A stretch of 38,185 nucleotides of DNA from JBCCFW01 sp039029535. GTDB taxonomy: Bacteria > Acidobacteriota > JBCCFW01. The position numbers and the translations under genes are program-made. Positions 1 to 7,585 of the stretch are shown here, piece after piece. Location: the NCBI GenBank assembly GCA_039029535.1, contig JBCCFW010000057.1, forward strand, positions 1-38,185, read 5' to 3'. The notes below the pieces were generated by a model. The model made no database searches, had not been told where the DNA came from, and saw only the letters and a list, made by a program, of their open reading frames with translations. Numbering within the stretch: the first letter of the stretch is position 1; each line of letters starts with the position of its first letter.

Positions 1-81
1 CGTATTGCCAAGGGTGATGAGCACAAGACGGCATTCCTCACGAATGAGGGCCTCTTTGAGTATGTGGTAATGCCCTTTGGG
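1..81 (+). mobile_element. Fragment of a Ty3/gypsy-type reverse transcriptase (eukaryotic LTR retrotransposon)
   Basis: Frame 1 reads without a stop from base 1 and contains KGDEHKTAF, then GLFEYVVMPFG. This is the conserved RT block of Ty3/gypsy elements, in which the family consensus continues MPFGLTNAPATF. The match stops exactly after MPFG at base 81, and the following residues (RVRPSSPSS) are unrelated. The segment is about 52% G+C, well below the bacterial DNA that follows. Bacterial retrons and group II introns do not carry this VMPFG block. I infer foreign eukaryotic (fungal or similar) sequence joined to a bacterial contig by a library or assembly chimera. A real insertion is much less likely. 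Confidence 0.75.
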
Positions 82-386
82 CGCGTCCGGCCGAGCAGCC
101 CATCGTCGCTGACGCGTGCTTGGTGACTCATCACGAGGGAGCGCGGCACGAGACGACGGTCGCCTCGGGAGACACCCTCCTTCGTAGTCTCCTCGCGGCC
201 GGCGTCGACGCCCCGTACTCCTGCGAGACGGGAGTCTGCGGGACTTGCAAGGGACGGCTCCGCTCCGGCACGGTTCACGCCGCCTCGCAGGCCGGGCTGG
301 AGAAGGCCGAGGTCGAGACCGGATGGGTCCTCACCTGTCAGTCGCGACCGACCTCGAGCGAAGTGGAGATCGAGCTCGCAGGCTGA
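81..386 (+). CDS. C-terminal 2Fe-2S ferredoxin domain of an oxidoreductase (5' truncated)
   Basis: This is the end of an electron-transfer reductase. The open frame carries a plant-type ferredoxin domain with the cluster motif CETGVCGTC (Cx4Cx2C) and the fourth cysteine in VLTCQS, 29 residues later. This arrangement is typical of the C-terminal domain of PaaE/VanB-like reductases, where an FAD- and NAD-binding module precedes it. The frame is open back to the junction with the retrotransposon fragment (residues ARPAEQPIVADACLVTHH precede the TTG at 120) and meets a stop at 57-59 inside that fragment. The TTG at 120 is therefore probably not a true start: the N-terminal module was lost at the junction. 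The downstream small membrane protein gene begins 20 nt after the stop. The specific substrate partner cannot be told. Confidence 0.8.
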   Translation, partial: ARPAEQPIVADACLVTHHEGARHETTVASGDTLLRSLLAAGVDAPYSCETGVCGTCKGRLRSGTVHAASQAGLEKAEVETGWVLTCQSRPTSSEVEIELAG

Positions 387-406
387 GACGATCGAGAGGA
401 CGTTCC

Positions 407-688
407 GTGGAGTTACCCAAGGCACATCAGGCCCGCCCGCGCGAGTCGTCCCGACCGCTCAAGTGGAAGGCGATCACCGGGCTCGTGCTGCTGCTCATCG
501 CAACCGCGCTCGGCTGGTACTGGATCTACGCGCTGCTCTTCCTCGCCTGGGCGGTGCACGACGGCCTCGCGGGTTCGACGCACTTCATCGAGCCGGTGCG
601 TCGTGACGAGAACCCCGTGCTCTTCTGGGTCATCGTCGCGAGTTGGGTCACGCTCTCGCTGCTGTGGGGCTGGGAGCTCCTGAGCTAG
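407..688 (+). CDS. Small two-helix membrane protein of unknown function
   Basis: A 93-residue protein starting at GTG 407, preceded by GAGAGGA with a 6-nt spacer, which makes this start much better than the out-of-frame open region upstream. Residues about 22-45 (GLVLLLIATALGWYWIYALLF) and 75-91 (VLFWVIVASWVTLSLLWGW) are hydrophobic. The loop between them is charged and holds the conserved-looking HDGLAGSTHFIEPVRRDENP. It probably sits in the inner membrane with both ends on the same side. It follows the ferredoxin-domain gene closely and is likely co-transcribed, so a role near that electron-transfer protein is possible but unproven. Its TAG stop lies within the CTAG target duplication of the adjacent palindromic element. 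I do not recognise the family. Confidence 0.75.
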   Translation: MELPKAHQARPRESSRPLKWKAITGLVLLLIATALGWYWIYALLFLAWAVHDGLAGSTHFIEPVRRDENPVLFWVIVASWVTLSLLWGWELLS

Positions 689-867
689 CCCGGACAATTC
701 ATGAGTGTTCGTCGCGAGCGGCCGGAGACGCTAGCCGAGCAGCGTGAACGTAGCTTCGAGGACCGGAGGCGGGCTTGACGGCCCGTTGAGGACCGAGAAG
801 CGAGTACACGCTTCGTAGGCAGCGTATCTGGCCGCGCAGCAGGAGACTCATGAATTGTCCGGGCTAG
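685..867. mobile_element. MITE-like palindromic element with 17-bp perfect terminal inverted repeats and CTAG target duplication
   Basis: CCCGGACAATTCATGAG at 689-705 is repeated as its exact reverse complement at 847-863. Both are flanked on the outside by CTAG (685-688 and 864-867). The 175-bp body has no convincing gene, and its interior continues as an imperfect inverted repeat (for example GCGGCCGGAGACGCT against GCGGCCAGATACGCT), so the whole element can fold as one long hairpin. The size, perfect ends and 4-bp duplication fit a non-autonomous miniature element moved by a DDE transposase in trans. CTAG-like targets are known for the IS5 group, but I cannot assign a family. The two CTAG copies supply the TAG stops of the genes on both sides. 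Confidence 0.75.
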
Positions 868-2165
868 GCCAGGTGAGAGTCGAAGACCTCGGGCTCGCGG
901 GCACGGTTGCGGGCCACCTCGCGGTCGACCAACCCGTCTTGGACCAGCCGGGCGAGACCCTGGTCGAGGTCGAGCATCCCCGCATGCTGCTCGAGACCGA
1001 TCTGCGAGCGTAGCTGTTCGACGCGTCCCGTCCGGATGAGGTTCCGCACGGCGTGCGTCGCCACCAGGATCTCCATGGCCGGCACGCGCCCTCGGCCGTC
1101 GCGACGGGGCAGCAGGCACTGCGAGGCGATGGCCGTGAGTGAGGCGGCGAGCTGGGCGCGGACGGCGTCTTGCTGCACGCCGGGGTAGGTGTCGACGATG
1201 CGATGCACGGTCTGTGGTGCGTCACCCGTGTGCAGCGTCGCCAGCACGAGGTGACCCGTCTCCGCGGCGGTGATGGCGACGCTCATGGTCTCGGCGTCAC
1301 GCATCTCGCCGATGAGGATGACGTCGGGGTCCTGACGCAGCGTCGATCGCAGGGCGTCGGCGAAGCTGGTCGTGTCGCTGCCGACCTCGACCTGCTCGAC
1401 GACGCTGCCGTCACCGCGATGCTCGTACTCGACGGGGTCCTCGATGGTGATCAGGTGAACGCGCCGTCTCCCGAGGATCGATCGCACCACGGCGGCCAGG
1501 GTCGTGGACTTGCCCGCTCCCGTCGCCCCGGTGACGAGGAGCAAGCCGTGCTCTCGTTGGGCCAGCCGCTCGAGCTGCTCGGGGAGCTGCAGTGACGACA
1601 GGGACGGCACGGCCTCCGGGAAGAGCCGGATGGCCGCCGCCCAGCGACCTCGCTCGCGGTGGACGTTGCAGCGGAAGCGACCGAGGGTCGGCTTGGTGAA
1701 GGCGAGGTCGAGCCGGGACGTGGACTCCGTCTCGTCGCGCCGACTGCGCGGCACGAGCGCGGCCGCGAGCGCGCCGACGGTCTCGCGGGAGAGAGGGGCC
1801 TCTTCCAGAGGCTCGAGTCGCCCGTTGACCCGTGCCTGGGGTGGGCTGCCGGCGACCAGCAGCAGGTCGGACGCGTGCGTGCTGCGAGCGGTGGTGAGGA
1901 GCTCGCGGAGCTTCGCCTGCCCTTCGGCCGTCTCGGGAGGCAGCGGCCAACGCCGCGCCGACGGGCTCGGGGGCGCCGTCACGGAGGCTCGACCTGGCGT
2001 GTCGACTGGGGCAGGGGGCGGGTCCGACGGAGTCTCCGGGGGCTCGGTCGGAGGCGTCTCGTCGCCTACCTGGCCGGTGCGGGCGGCGTCGTTGAGAGAG
2101 CGGACGAGCCGGTCCAGCTCGGGATCGGGCAGGAGTCGATCGCTCACGGTGAAGTCCGTCGTCAC
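864..2165 (-). CDS. pilT: PilT-like type IV pilus retraction ATPase
   Basis: A 433-residue hexameric secretion-type ATPase that would power pilus retraction at the cytoplasmic side of the inner membrane. The GTG start at 2165 has GGAGGG seven bases upstream; an in-frame start at 2180 would lack such a site. A Pro-rich linker (about residues 37-70) precedes the PilT N-domain (LRELLTTARSTHASDLLLVAG). Walker A GATGAGKST is at about 213-221, the Asp box ITIEDPVEY follows, and Walker B with the GEMRD motif is at about 279-290, then the His box ATLHTGD. The C-terminal AVRNLIRTGRVEQL and the GM.DLDQGL segment are typical of PilT/PilU rather than PilB. It is longer than usual (about 345-380) because of the N-terminal extension. 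No other pilus gene is adjacent, although a GspF/PilC-like gene lies 25 kb away. Confidence 0.88.
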   Translation of the reverse strand: MTTDFTVSDRLLPDPELDRLVRSLNDAARTGQVGDETPPTEPPETPSDPPPAPVDTPGRASVTAPPSPSARRWPLPPETAEGQAKLRELLTTARSTHASDLLLVAGSPPQARVNGRLEPLEEAPLSRETVGALAAALVPRSRRDETESTSRLDLAFTKPTLGRFRCNVHRERGRWAAAIRLFPEAVPSLSSLQLPEQLERLAQREHGLLLVTGATGAGKSTTLAAVVRSILGRRRVHLITIEDPVEYEHRGDGSVVEQVEVGSDTTSFADALRSTLRQDPDVILIGEMRDAETMSVAITAAETGHLVLATLHTGDAPQTVHRIVDTYPGVQQDAVRAQLAASLTAIASQCLLPRRDGRGRVPAMEILVATHAVRNLIRTGRVEQLRSQIGLEQHAGMLDLDQGLARLVQDGLVDREVARNRAREPEVFDSHLA

Positions 2166-2215
2166 GGCAAGACCCTCCAAGAGGAAGGTACGCGCCGCGT
2201 CGTCGGATCGTCGCC

Positions 2216-3265
2216 TCAGCGCGTCGCGGCGGCGACCTTCCTGGCCTCGGGATCGGCCAGGAACCAGTCCCGCATCTCCCTGAAGACCCGTCGGAAACCG
2301 TCGCTGGGGCGCTCGTTGGCCGACGCCCTGGCGAAGGCGTGGTCGCCCCCGTCCACCCGGAGGTAGGTGACGTCTCGGCCGCGCACGAGCAGGTCGGCGT
2401 GGAGGGCGTCGACGGCGGCGGTGATCGTCGCGTGGTCGGCCGTCCCTTGAGCGAGGAACACGCGGGCGTCGGTGTCGCGGAGAGCGTCGATGGGTGAGTC
2501 GGCGAGGAAGCTCGTCCAGCGACGGTTCGGGTGACCGAGGAACAGCGCCTCGGCGTCATGCGGAGCGGCGAGCACCGCCTGCCAGTCTGCGAGGAGACGC
2601 TGCGCGCGGGCCTCGGGATCCCGTGCCGCACCACCGTAGAGATGGCCGCGGCGGGCGAGCTCGACGAGGTCGAAGAGCTGCGTCGTGCCACCACCCGCCA
2701 GGCTCGCGACGTGGGTGATGGTCGGGTCGTTCGCTGCGAGCCGACACGCGACGAGACCTCCCTCGGAGTGACCGACGACCAGCGTCTTGCTCGTGTCGAT
2801 GTCCGAGCGATGGTGAGCGGCCCGCAGCGCTGCCGCGATCGCCGTGGTCCAGCGGTCGAGCACGTGCTCCCTCTTGAAGACCGGGCTCGCGTCGAGCGCG
2901 GTGCCGGGCGAGTCGACCTGCTCGAAGGGCGTCACGCCCGGCTTCTCCACGCAGAGCACGCGGGCGTGGGGATGGAGCACGTCCCACAGGTGGTTCTGCA
3001 GGCTGCCTCGAATCTTCCCTTCGACTTTCGGGAACAGTGGCTGTGAGCCGGAGCCCTGCACGAAGACGAGCAGGGGGAGAGCCGCTTCGCCCTTCTTCTC
3101 CGACAAGTAGTACGTGACCGTCCGACCGAGAGCGTCCACGCATTCGTGGCGATCGAAGGGTTGGCCGGGCAAGGAGCCCACGCGCCGGGAGTGCACGCCG
3201 GCCCGACTGTTGTCGGCAGTGAAGAGGAGAGTGCTGAGGGCGAGGAGGCTGATGAGAAGGCGCAT
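2216..3265 (-). CDS. Secreted alpha/beta hydrolase
   Basis: A 349-residue serine hydrolase with an N-terminal signal peptide (MRLLISLLALSTLLFTA, likely cut near SRA-GV), so it acts in the periplasm or outside. The fold is shown by the oxyanion region LLVFVQGSGSQ (about 65-75), the nucleophile elbow GHSEGG with Ser167, the acid Asp277 in GTADHATI and the catalytic His309 in GGDHAF. The substrate is unknown; esterase or peptidase-like activity is equally possible. It lies between the large secreted protein (86 nt upstream) and pilT (50 nt downstream), all on the minus strand. An 11-bp perfect inverted repeat begins 7 nt before its ATG and could control its expression. Confidence 0.82.
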   Translation of the reverse strand: MRLLISLLALSTLLFTADNSRAGVHSRRVGSLPGQPFDRHECVDALGRTVTYYLSEKKGEAALPLLVFVQGSGSQPLFPKVEGKIRGSLQNHLWDVLHPHARVLCVEKPGVTPFEQVDSPGTALDASPVFKREHVLDRWTTAIAAALRAAHHRSDIDTSKTLVVGHSEGGLVACRLAANDPTITHVASLAGGGTTQLFDLVELARRGHLYGGAARDPEARAQRLLADWQAVLAAPHDAEALFLGHPNRRWTSFLADSPIDALRDTDARVFLAQGTADHATITAAVDALHADLLVRGRDVTYLRVDGGDHAFARASANERPSDGFRRVFREMRDWFLADPEARKVAAATR

Positions 3266-3272
3266 GGTCGGT

Positions 3273-3303
3273 CCCGTGTCGTCACGTGCAGGGACGACAC
3301 GGG
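3273..3303 (-). promoter_or_regulatory. 11-bp perfect inverted repeat in the leader of the hydrolase gene
   Basis: CCCGTGTCGTC at 3273-3283 pairs perfectly with GACGACACGGG at 3293-3303 around a 9-nt loop. It lies 7 nt upstream of the hydrolase ATG and 48 nt past the stop of the preceding gene. As RNA it would fold to a very stable hairpin covering the ribosome binding region. No T-run follows on the minus strand, so it is not a classical intrinsic terminator. A translational attenuator, a processing site or a protein operator are all possible. Confidence 0.6.
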
Positions 3304-3351
3304 CAGGACCGTGGTTCCTTCTTCCGATCCGGCAGCTCGCGTTGGCTCAGC

Positions 3352-5610
3352 TCACGGGCAGTCGTCGCCCCGTCCGTCGAGAGCGAGTCGGGACGTGCCG
3401 TCGTTGCGTTCACCCAGCGAGTGCCGGGCGCCCATCCCGTCGACCGTCGTGACCAGGAGGTAGAGGTCGCCGTCGGGAAGATCCCGGACGCGCGCCGTGA
3501 GCTCGGCGCCTCCCGAGACGTCACAGCCGGAGCCGGTGGAGGAGTCGGGGAAGCCTGCGCCGGGGCTGGCTGCCAGGTGATCGAAGCCACCGGTGCGCAG
3601 CACGGCGAGCGTGCCGACGACCAGGTCGTAGCCGGCCGCCTCGCTGCCACCGGTCGTCCAGCTCAGGCTCAGCTCGGTGTCGCCACTGCGCGTGACACGC
3701 AACTCGGGATCGGTGATCGGCGGGACGGCAGCGGGACCGAGTCGAGCGATGAGCGCCGACTCGCCACCCTCGGGGCCCGTGCGACCCCAGGGGAGAGCGC
3801 CGGTGGTCGGCACGGGGTTGCCCTTGGGTTGATCGGGCAGGTCCGGGTCCTCGCCGTGGTGGCCGACGACGATGACGCCGTCGTCGGTCGGAGCCGTGGC
3901 GGCCAGCGTCGTGTTGGCGCCGCCGACCTGGGTGACGGGATCCCACTCACCGGTGAGGATCGAGCTGTAGACCAGCGTGGAGAGATCGCTCTCGTAGATC
4001 CGAACGAACTCGTTCCACGTCGAGTTGCCCTCGCCCGGCTTGAGCATCTTCTGGTGAGCGTTCGCCGTGGTGATCGTCCGCCGACCGGCGCAGGTGATGA
4101 TGACGCGGCCCCGACCGTCGACCTCGACACCCTGATGACAGCGCGTCGTGTTGAGGTCGGGCCAGCCCCGGTTGGGGTCGGGCCAGCCGTCGAGATTCGG
4201 ATCGTCGTGAGCGCCGCCGAAGACCGTGTCGCCGTTGACGTACTCGGCCACGTAGCTGCTGGCTTGCAAGGTCCCCGTGCGGAGGGAGAAGCGACCGAGC
4301 CACGAGATGTGGATGTTGCCGTTGGTGCCGGTGAAGCGCTGCTGGAAGGAGCGGGCGTCGGGGCGTGCGGCGATGTCGTTGCCCGACCAGAGATTGTCGA
4401 CGGCGTTGCCGTGACAGCGAGCGAGGACCACCAGGGTGCCGTCCGACTCGGGCACCGAGTAATCGATGGCGAGCCCGTCGACGTACTGGTCCGGTGGTGA
4501 GTTGGCCGGGGTCTCGCGGTAGAGGCGATCCCACCAGAGCAGGCTGCCGTCGGCGTCGAAGGACACCACGCCCGGCTCGAAGTCCGGGTTGCCCGACGGC
4601 AGGATGCTCTGCACCGAGAAGCCGACGTGGATCGCGTTGCTGCGTCGGTCCACGGCGATGCCGCCGATGCGCTGCGTCGGTCGGTTCACGCGATAGCCCG
4701 TGTAACCGGGCGTGGAGTGGTCGCGGTCGTCGGGATCGCAGGGGCCGGCGAAGAAGTAGTCCATCGGCCAACTGCCCTGCCGGGTGCCTCCGTTGGAGTC
4801 GGGAGTGATCGCCTCGTAGTCCTCCATCGTCCAGGAGCGGAGATCGCAGCGACCCGCGGCCTTGAAGATGAGCCCGCTGTAGATCGCCGTGTCGGGCAGC
4901 GCCGAGGCCGGTGCGCCGGCGGCCTCACCGTCGGTGGCGCCGTCACCGTCGCGATCGACCCAGTGCCAGCGCCAGTTCTCGACGACCTCCTGCTCGCCGT
5001 CCGCGTTCAGGCGGTGGACCGAGCACCAGTCGTAGTCGTAGGGCTGCCCCCGCGTGTAGACGACCTTGCCGTCGCCGCCGACGTCCCAGGGCGGTCGTGA
5101 TTGATGATGGCCCTCGGCCCAGACGTTGTAGGTCCAGTCGATGTCGGTGGGGGGCGCATCGACGAAGTTGCCGTCGAGCCGACCGATCACGTAGCCGCCG
5201 CCGTTGCCCCGCGTGTCGCGGGTGGTGCCGGAGAAGTAGAGGTCTCCGGTGGCCTGACCCGGGACGCCGGTCGTGCGGAGAACACTCACGTCCTCGATGG
5301 CGTCGGGAGGGAAGTGCACGACGCGCAAGACGCGCTGCAAGTCGCCGCTCAGGTGGAGGATGAAGCCGATCCAACCACCGCCGTTCGCGTTGGCGATGCC
5401 GCTAGCGGGGAGCGTGGTGCGCGGCACCGCCCCATCGATCCAGTCGAGGTCTTGCGCCGTGCCTGCGACGAGCAGGGTGCCGTCGGACAAGGCCAGGGCA
5501 TCGAGGAAGCGCTCGCGAGCTGGACCGCCGACGTAGCTGACGAGATCTTGCGCTTCGGTCGGGTCGACCGCGAACAGCGTGAGCAAGAGAGCGAGCGTGA
5601 GACGGCGCAT
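3352..5610 (-). CDS. Large secreted beta-rich protein with C-terminal fibronectin-III-like domain
   Basis: A 752-residue exported protein of unknown function. Residues 1-20 are a signal peptide (MRRLTLALLLTLFAVDPTEA-QD). The body has repeated blade-like segments, such as DALALSDGTLLVAGT, GDLYFSGTTRD and GGIAVDRRSNAIHVGFS, as found in SBBP/Kelch-like propeller proteins that report values. Asp/Gly-rich loops (DRDGDGATDGE, DPNLDGWPDPNRGWPDLN) may bind calcium. About residues 630-740 (LRVTRSGDTELSLSWTTGGSEAAGYDLVV to LYLLVTTVDGMG) look like a fibronectin type III fold, ending in a Cys-Pro tail shared by many surface proteins of this kind. It heads a probable minus-strand unit with the hydrolase. 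Cell-surface or extracellular location is inferred. Confidence 0.72.
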   Translation of the reverse strand: MRRLTLALLLTLFAVDPTEAQDLVSYVGGPARERFLDALALSDGTLLVAGTAQDLDWIDGAVPRTTLPASGIANANGGGWIGFILHLSGDLQRVLRVVHFPPDAIEDVSVLRTTGVPGQATGDLYFSGTTRDTRGNGGGYVIGRLDGNFVDAPPTDIDWTYNVWAEGHHQSRPPWDVGGDGKVVYTRGQPYDYDWCSVHRLNADGEQEVVENWRWHWVDRDGDGATDGEAAGAPASALPDTAIYSGLIFKAAGRCDLRSWTMEDYEAITPDSNGGTRQGSWPMDYFFAGPCDPDDRDHSTPGYTGYRVNRPTQRIGGIAVDRRSNAIHVGFSVQSILPSGNPDFEPGVVSFDADGSLLWWDRLYRETPANSPPDQYVDGLAIDYSVPESDGTLVVLARCHGNAVDNLWSGNDIAARPDARSFQQRFTGTNGNIHISWLGRFSLRTGTLQASSYVAEYVNGDTVFGGAHDDPNLDGWPDPNRGWPDLNTTRCHQGVEVDGRGRVIITCAGRRTITTANAHQKMLKPGEGNSTWNEFVRIYESDLSTLVYSSILTGEWDPVTQVGGANTTLAATAPTDDGVIVVGHHGEDPDLPDQPKGNPVPTTGALPWGRTGPEGGESALIARLGPAAVPPITDPELRVTRSGDTELSLSWTTGGSEAAGYDLVVGTLAVLRTGGFDHLAASPGAGFPDSSTGSGCDVSGGAELTARVRDLPDGDLYLLVTTVDGMGARHSLGERNDGTSRLALDGRGDDCP

Positions 5611-5738
5611 CGACTGGGCTCCGAGGTGGAAGCTCAGCCTAGCAGTCGGTCATCGGCTCGGCTCGCCCCTCCCTCGAAGCACCTGTTCCACGTGCTCGCG
5701 GTCACGCTCGGATTGTCAGGAACGTGTTCAGCCAGCGG

Positions 5739-6305
5739 TCAACGCCACGAGTGAACGTGGTCGATGTCGAGCTGGAAGAAGCCCTCTTGCTTGTCGGAGA
5801 CGAGGAATCCGACCTGGCGGATGTCGGCGGGATTCAGGGGCGGGACATCTCGGAGGAGACGACCGTGGTAGGTCGGCTGGAAGGCGCTGAACGGAAGGTG
5901 GACGTCGAGCCAGCGACCGGGCTCGGTGGCGAAGCTCACCTGGTAGTTGACGCCGTCGAAGCGACCATCGATGCGGATGGAGAGCTTGTAGATCCGACCG
6001 TCGCCCCGCACGCGCAGGACGAGGCCTGCCTCACCGGCCAGGCCCCAGCGGGCCGGTGACGAGCGCACGGAAGCAAAGCCACCGTTCTGCTCGAGCGAGA
6101 GGATGCCGGAGAAGCGCACGAAGCCGTCGTCGGACAGCTCGAGCGTGCTGCGCGACACGCCTCCCATGACTCGGTCGTCGATCGAGCGCCAGCCCCTGAG
6201 GTCGGAGACGTCGTCGAACTCGAGCAGGGAGGTGAAGGTCACGGAGGGCTCGGCGAGTGAAGGAGTGGAGAGGAGGAGCATGACAGCGAGGGGCAGAGAC
6301 TTCAT
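5739..6305 (-). CDS. CIA30-family (NADH:ubiquinone oxidoreductase intermediate-associated 30-like) secreted protein
   Basis: A 188-residue protein with a signal peptide (MKSLPLAVMLLLSTPSLA). It carries the diagnostic CIA30 block FDDVSDLRGWRSIDDRVMGGVS near residues 30-52, followed by the jelly-roll core (GGFASVRSSPA to GRWLDVHLPFSAF) and the closing IRQVGFLVSDKQEGFFQLDIDHV. In bacteria this family is a carbohydrate-binding-like beta-sandwich and is not tied to complex I assembly. The ATG overlaps the stop of the cyclopropane synthase gene (ATGA at 6302-6305), so it is translated from the end of the lipid operon. Its recurring presence beside COG2907/DUF1365/CFA genes suggests a role in the same envelope pathway, which is inference. 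The open frame extends upstream to 6671, but that part is a shadow of the CFA gene. Confidence 0.85.
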   Translation of the reverse strand: MKSLPLAVMLLLSTPSLAEPSVTFTSLLEFDDVSDLRGWRSIDDRVMGGVSRSTLELSDDGFVRFSGILSLEQNGGFASVRSSPARWGLAGEAGLVLRVRGDGRIYKLSIRIDGRFDGVNYQVSFATEPGRWLDVHLPFSAFQPTYHGRLLRDVPPLNPADIRQVGFLVSDKQEGFFQLDIDHVHSWR

Positions 6306-7585
6306 GAGACAGCACCGGAGAGATTCGGAAGAGCGAGGTCGTGACGAGAGTCGGGCTTGGCCAGCAGCACCTGGACGTCGCCCAGGTAGCGCTCGGCGAA
6401 GCCGCCCTCGCAGTAGGCGAGGTAGAACTCCCAGGCGCGGATGCGCTCCTCGGAGTAGCCACGTCGCAGGGCTTCGTCGCGGTGGGCACGGAGCCGGTCG
6501 CCCCAGGCTCGGAGCGTCCGGGTGTAGTGGGGGCCGATCTCCTCGAGCTGCACGGGCTTGAGGTCGGTGACGCGCGCCACCGCGTCCGCGATGGTGGCGA
6601 CCGACAGCAGGCAGCTCCCGGGGAAGACGTGCCGCTTGATGAAGTCGATGGAGCTCACCTGCTGCTTCCACTGCTGCTCCTGGATCGTGATGGCCTGGAG
6701 GAGCATGAGCCCATCCGGAGCGAGCCGGTCCGAGCAGGTGCGGAAGTAGGTGTCGAGGTACTGATGTCCGACCGCCTCGATCATCTCGATGGACACGAGC
6801 TTGTCGTAGCGACCGGTGAGATCGCGGTAGTCCTCGAGCAGGAGGGTCACGCGGTCAGTCAGGCCCGCCTGCGCGATCCGTTCGCTGGCCAGCGCGTGCT
6901 GTTCGGCAGAGATGGTCGTGGTCGTCACCCGGCAGCCGTAGCGTTCAGCGGCATGGAGAGCCAGGCTGCCCCAGCCGGTGCCGATCTCGAGCAGGTGGTC
7001 GTCGGGTCGGAGCTGGAGCTTGCGGCAGGCCCGATCGAGCTTGGCCACCGACGCCTCGCGCAGGGTCGTGGTCTCGTCCGCGAAGATCCCGCAGGAGTAG
7101 GTCATGGTGTCGTCGAGGAAGAGCTCGAAGAAGTCGTTGCCCAGGTCGTAGTGGGCAGCGATGTTCTTGCGGCTCCCTTCCTTCGTGTTCGACCGCAGCG
7201 AGTGGTACGCCCGGAGAAACGGTCCGGCGATCCGGGCGAGTCCCGAGTCGATGCCTTCGAGCAGGGCGCGGTTGCGAACGCAGAGCCGGATCACCGTGAC
7301 GAGGTCGTCGCTGTCCCACCAGCCCTGGGCGTGGGCCTCTCCCGCGCCGACGCTGCCGCGAAACGCGAGCGCGGTGTAGAAGCGTGGATCGTGCACGACG
7401 ATCTCGGCTTGCAGGTCGGAGCCCGTCGTGCCGAAGACGTCACGTCGATCCCCGTCGACCACGGTCAGGGAGCCTTCGGTGAGAGCTCGGAGACGAGCCC
7501 GCACGGCCTTGCGAGCCAGGCTCTCGAACGAGCCCACGAGGGGGAGGCGAGAGGGGGAAGCGGTGGCGAGGAGGGTGTCGCTCAC
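6302..7585 (-). CDS. cfa: Cyclopropane-fatty-acyl-phospholipid synthase family methyltransferase
   Basis: A 427-residue SAM-dependent enzyme that methylates or cyclopropanates double bonds of membrane phospholipid acyl chains. The GTG start at 7585 overlaps the DUF1365 stop (GTGA), and the longer open frame upstream is a shadow of that gene. An N-terminal lipid-binding domain is followed by AAHYDLGNDFF (about 143-153), the MTYSCGIF motif with Cys165, SAM-binding LLEIGTGWGS (198-207) and SIEMIEAVGHQYLDTYF with Glu270. The E. coli enzyme has DIGCGWGG and an active-site His in a later strand; here that strand reads MLLQAITIQ. This is a feature I associate with the COG2230 branch that sits beside COG2907 and DUF1365. 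The product could therefore be a methylated or furan precursor chain rather than a cyclopropane. Confidence 0.9.
   Translation of the reverse strand: MSDTLLATASPSRLPLVGSFESLARKAVRARLRALTEGSLTVVDGDRRDVFGTTGSDLQAEIVVHDPRFYTALAFRGSVGAGEAHAQGWWDSDDLVTVIRLCVRNRALLEGIDSGLARIAGPFLRAYHSLRSNTKEGSRKNIAAHYDLGNDFFELFLDDTMTYSCGIFADETTTLREASVAKLDRACRKLQLRPDDHLLEIGTGWGSLALHAAERYGCRVTTTTISAEQHALASERIAQAGLTDRVTLLLEDYRDLTGRYDKLVSIEMIEAVGHQYLDTYFRTCSDRLAPDGLMLLQAITIQEQQWKQQVSSIDFIKRHVFPGSCLLSVATIADAVARVTDLKPVQLEEIGPHYTRTLRAWGDRLRAHRDEALRRGYSEERIRAWEFYLAYCEGGFAERYLGDVQVLLAKPDSRHDLALPNLSGAVS

Noticed and set aside
3286..4500. Long plus-strand ORF opposite the large secreted protein
   Set aside because: It is an antisense shadow produced by high GC at third positions; low-complexity Val/Gly/Asp/Arg composition and no family match. 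The same applies to other long antisense ORFs, for example 14,000-17,000 minus and 29,700-33,300 plus.
5711..5731. Shared TCAGGAAC(C)GTGTTC motif at about 5716 and 23418
   Set aside because: Only two short copies, both in intergenic DNA; the GAAC/GTTC arms could form a small palindrome, but there is no further support for an element or operator.
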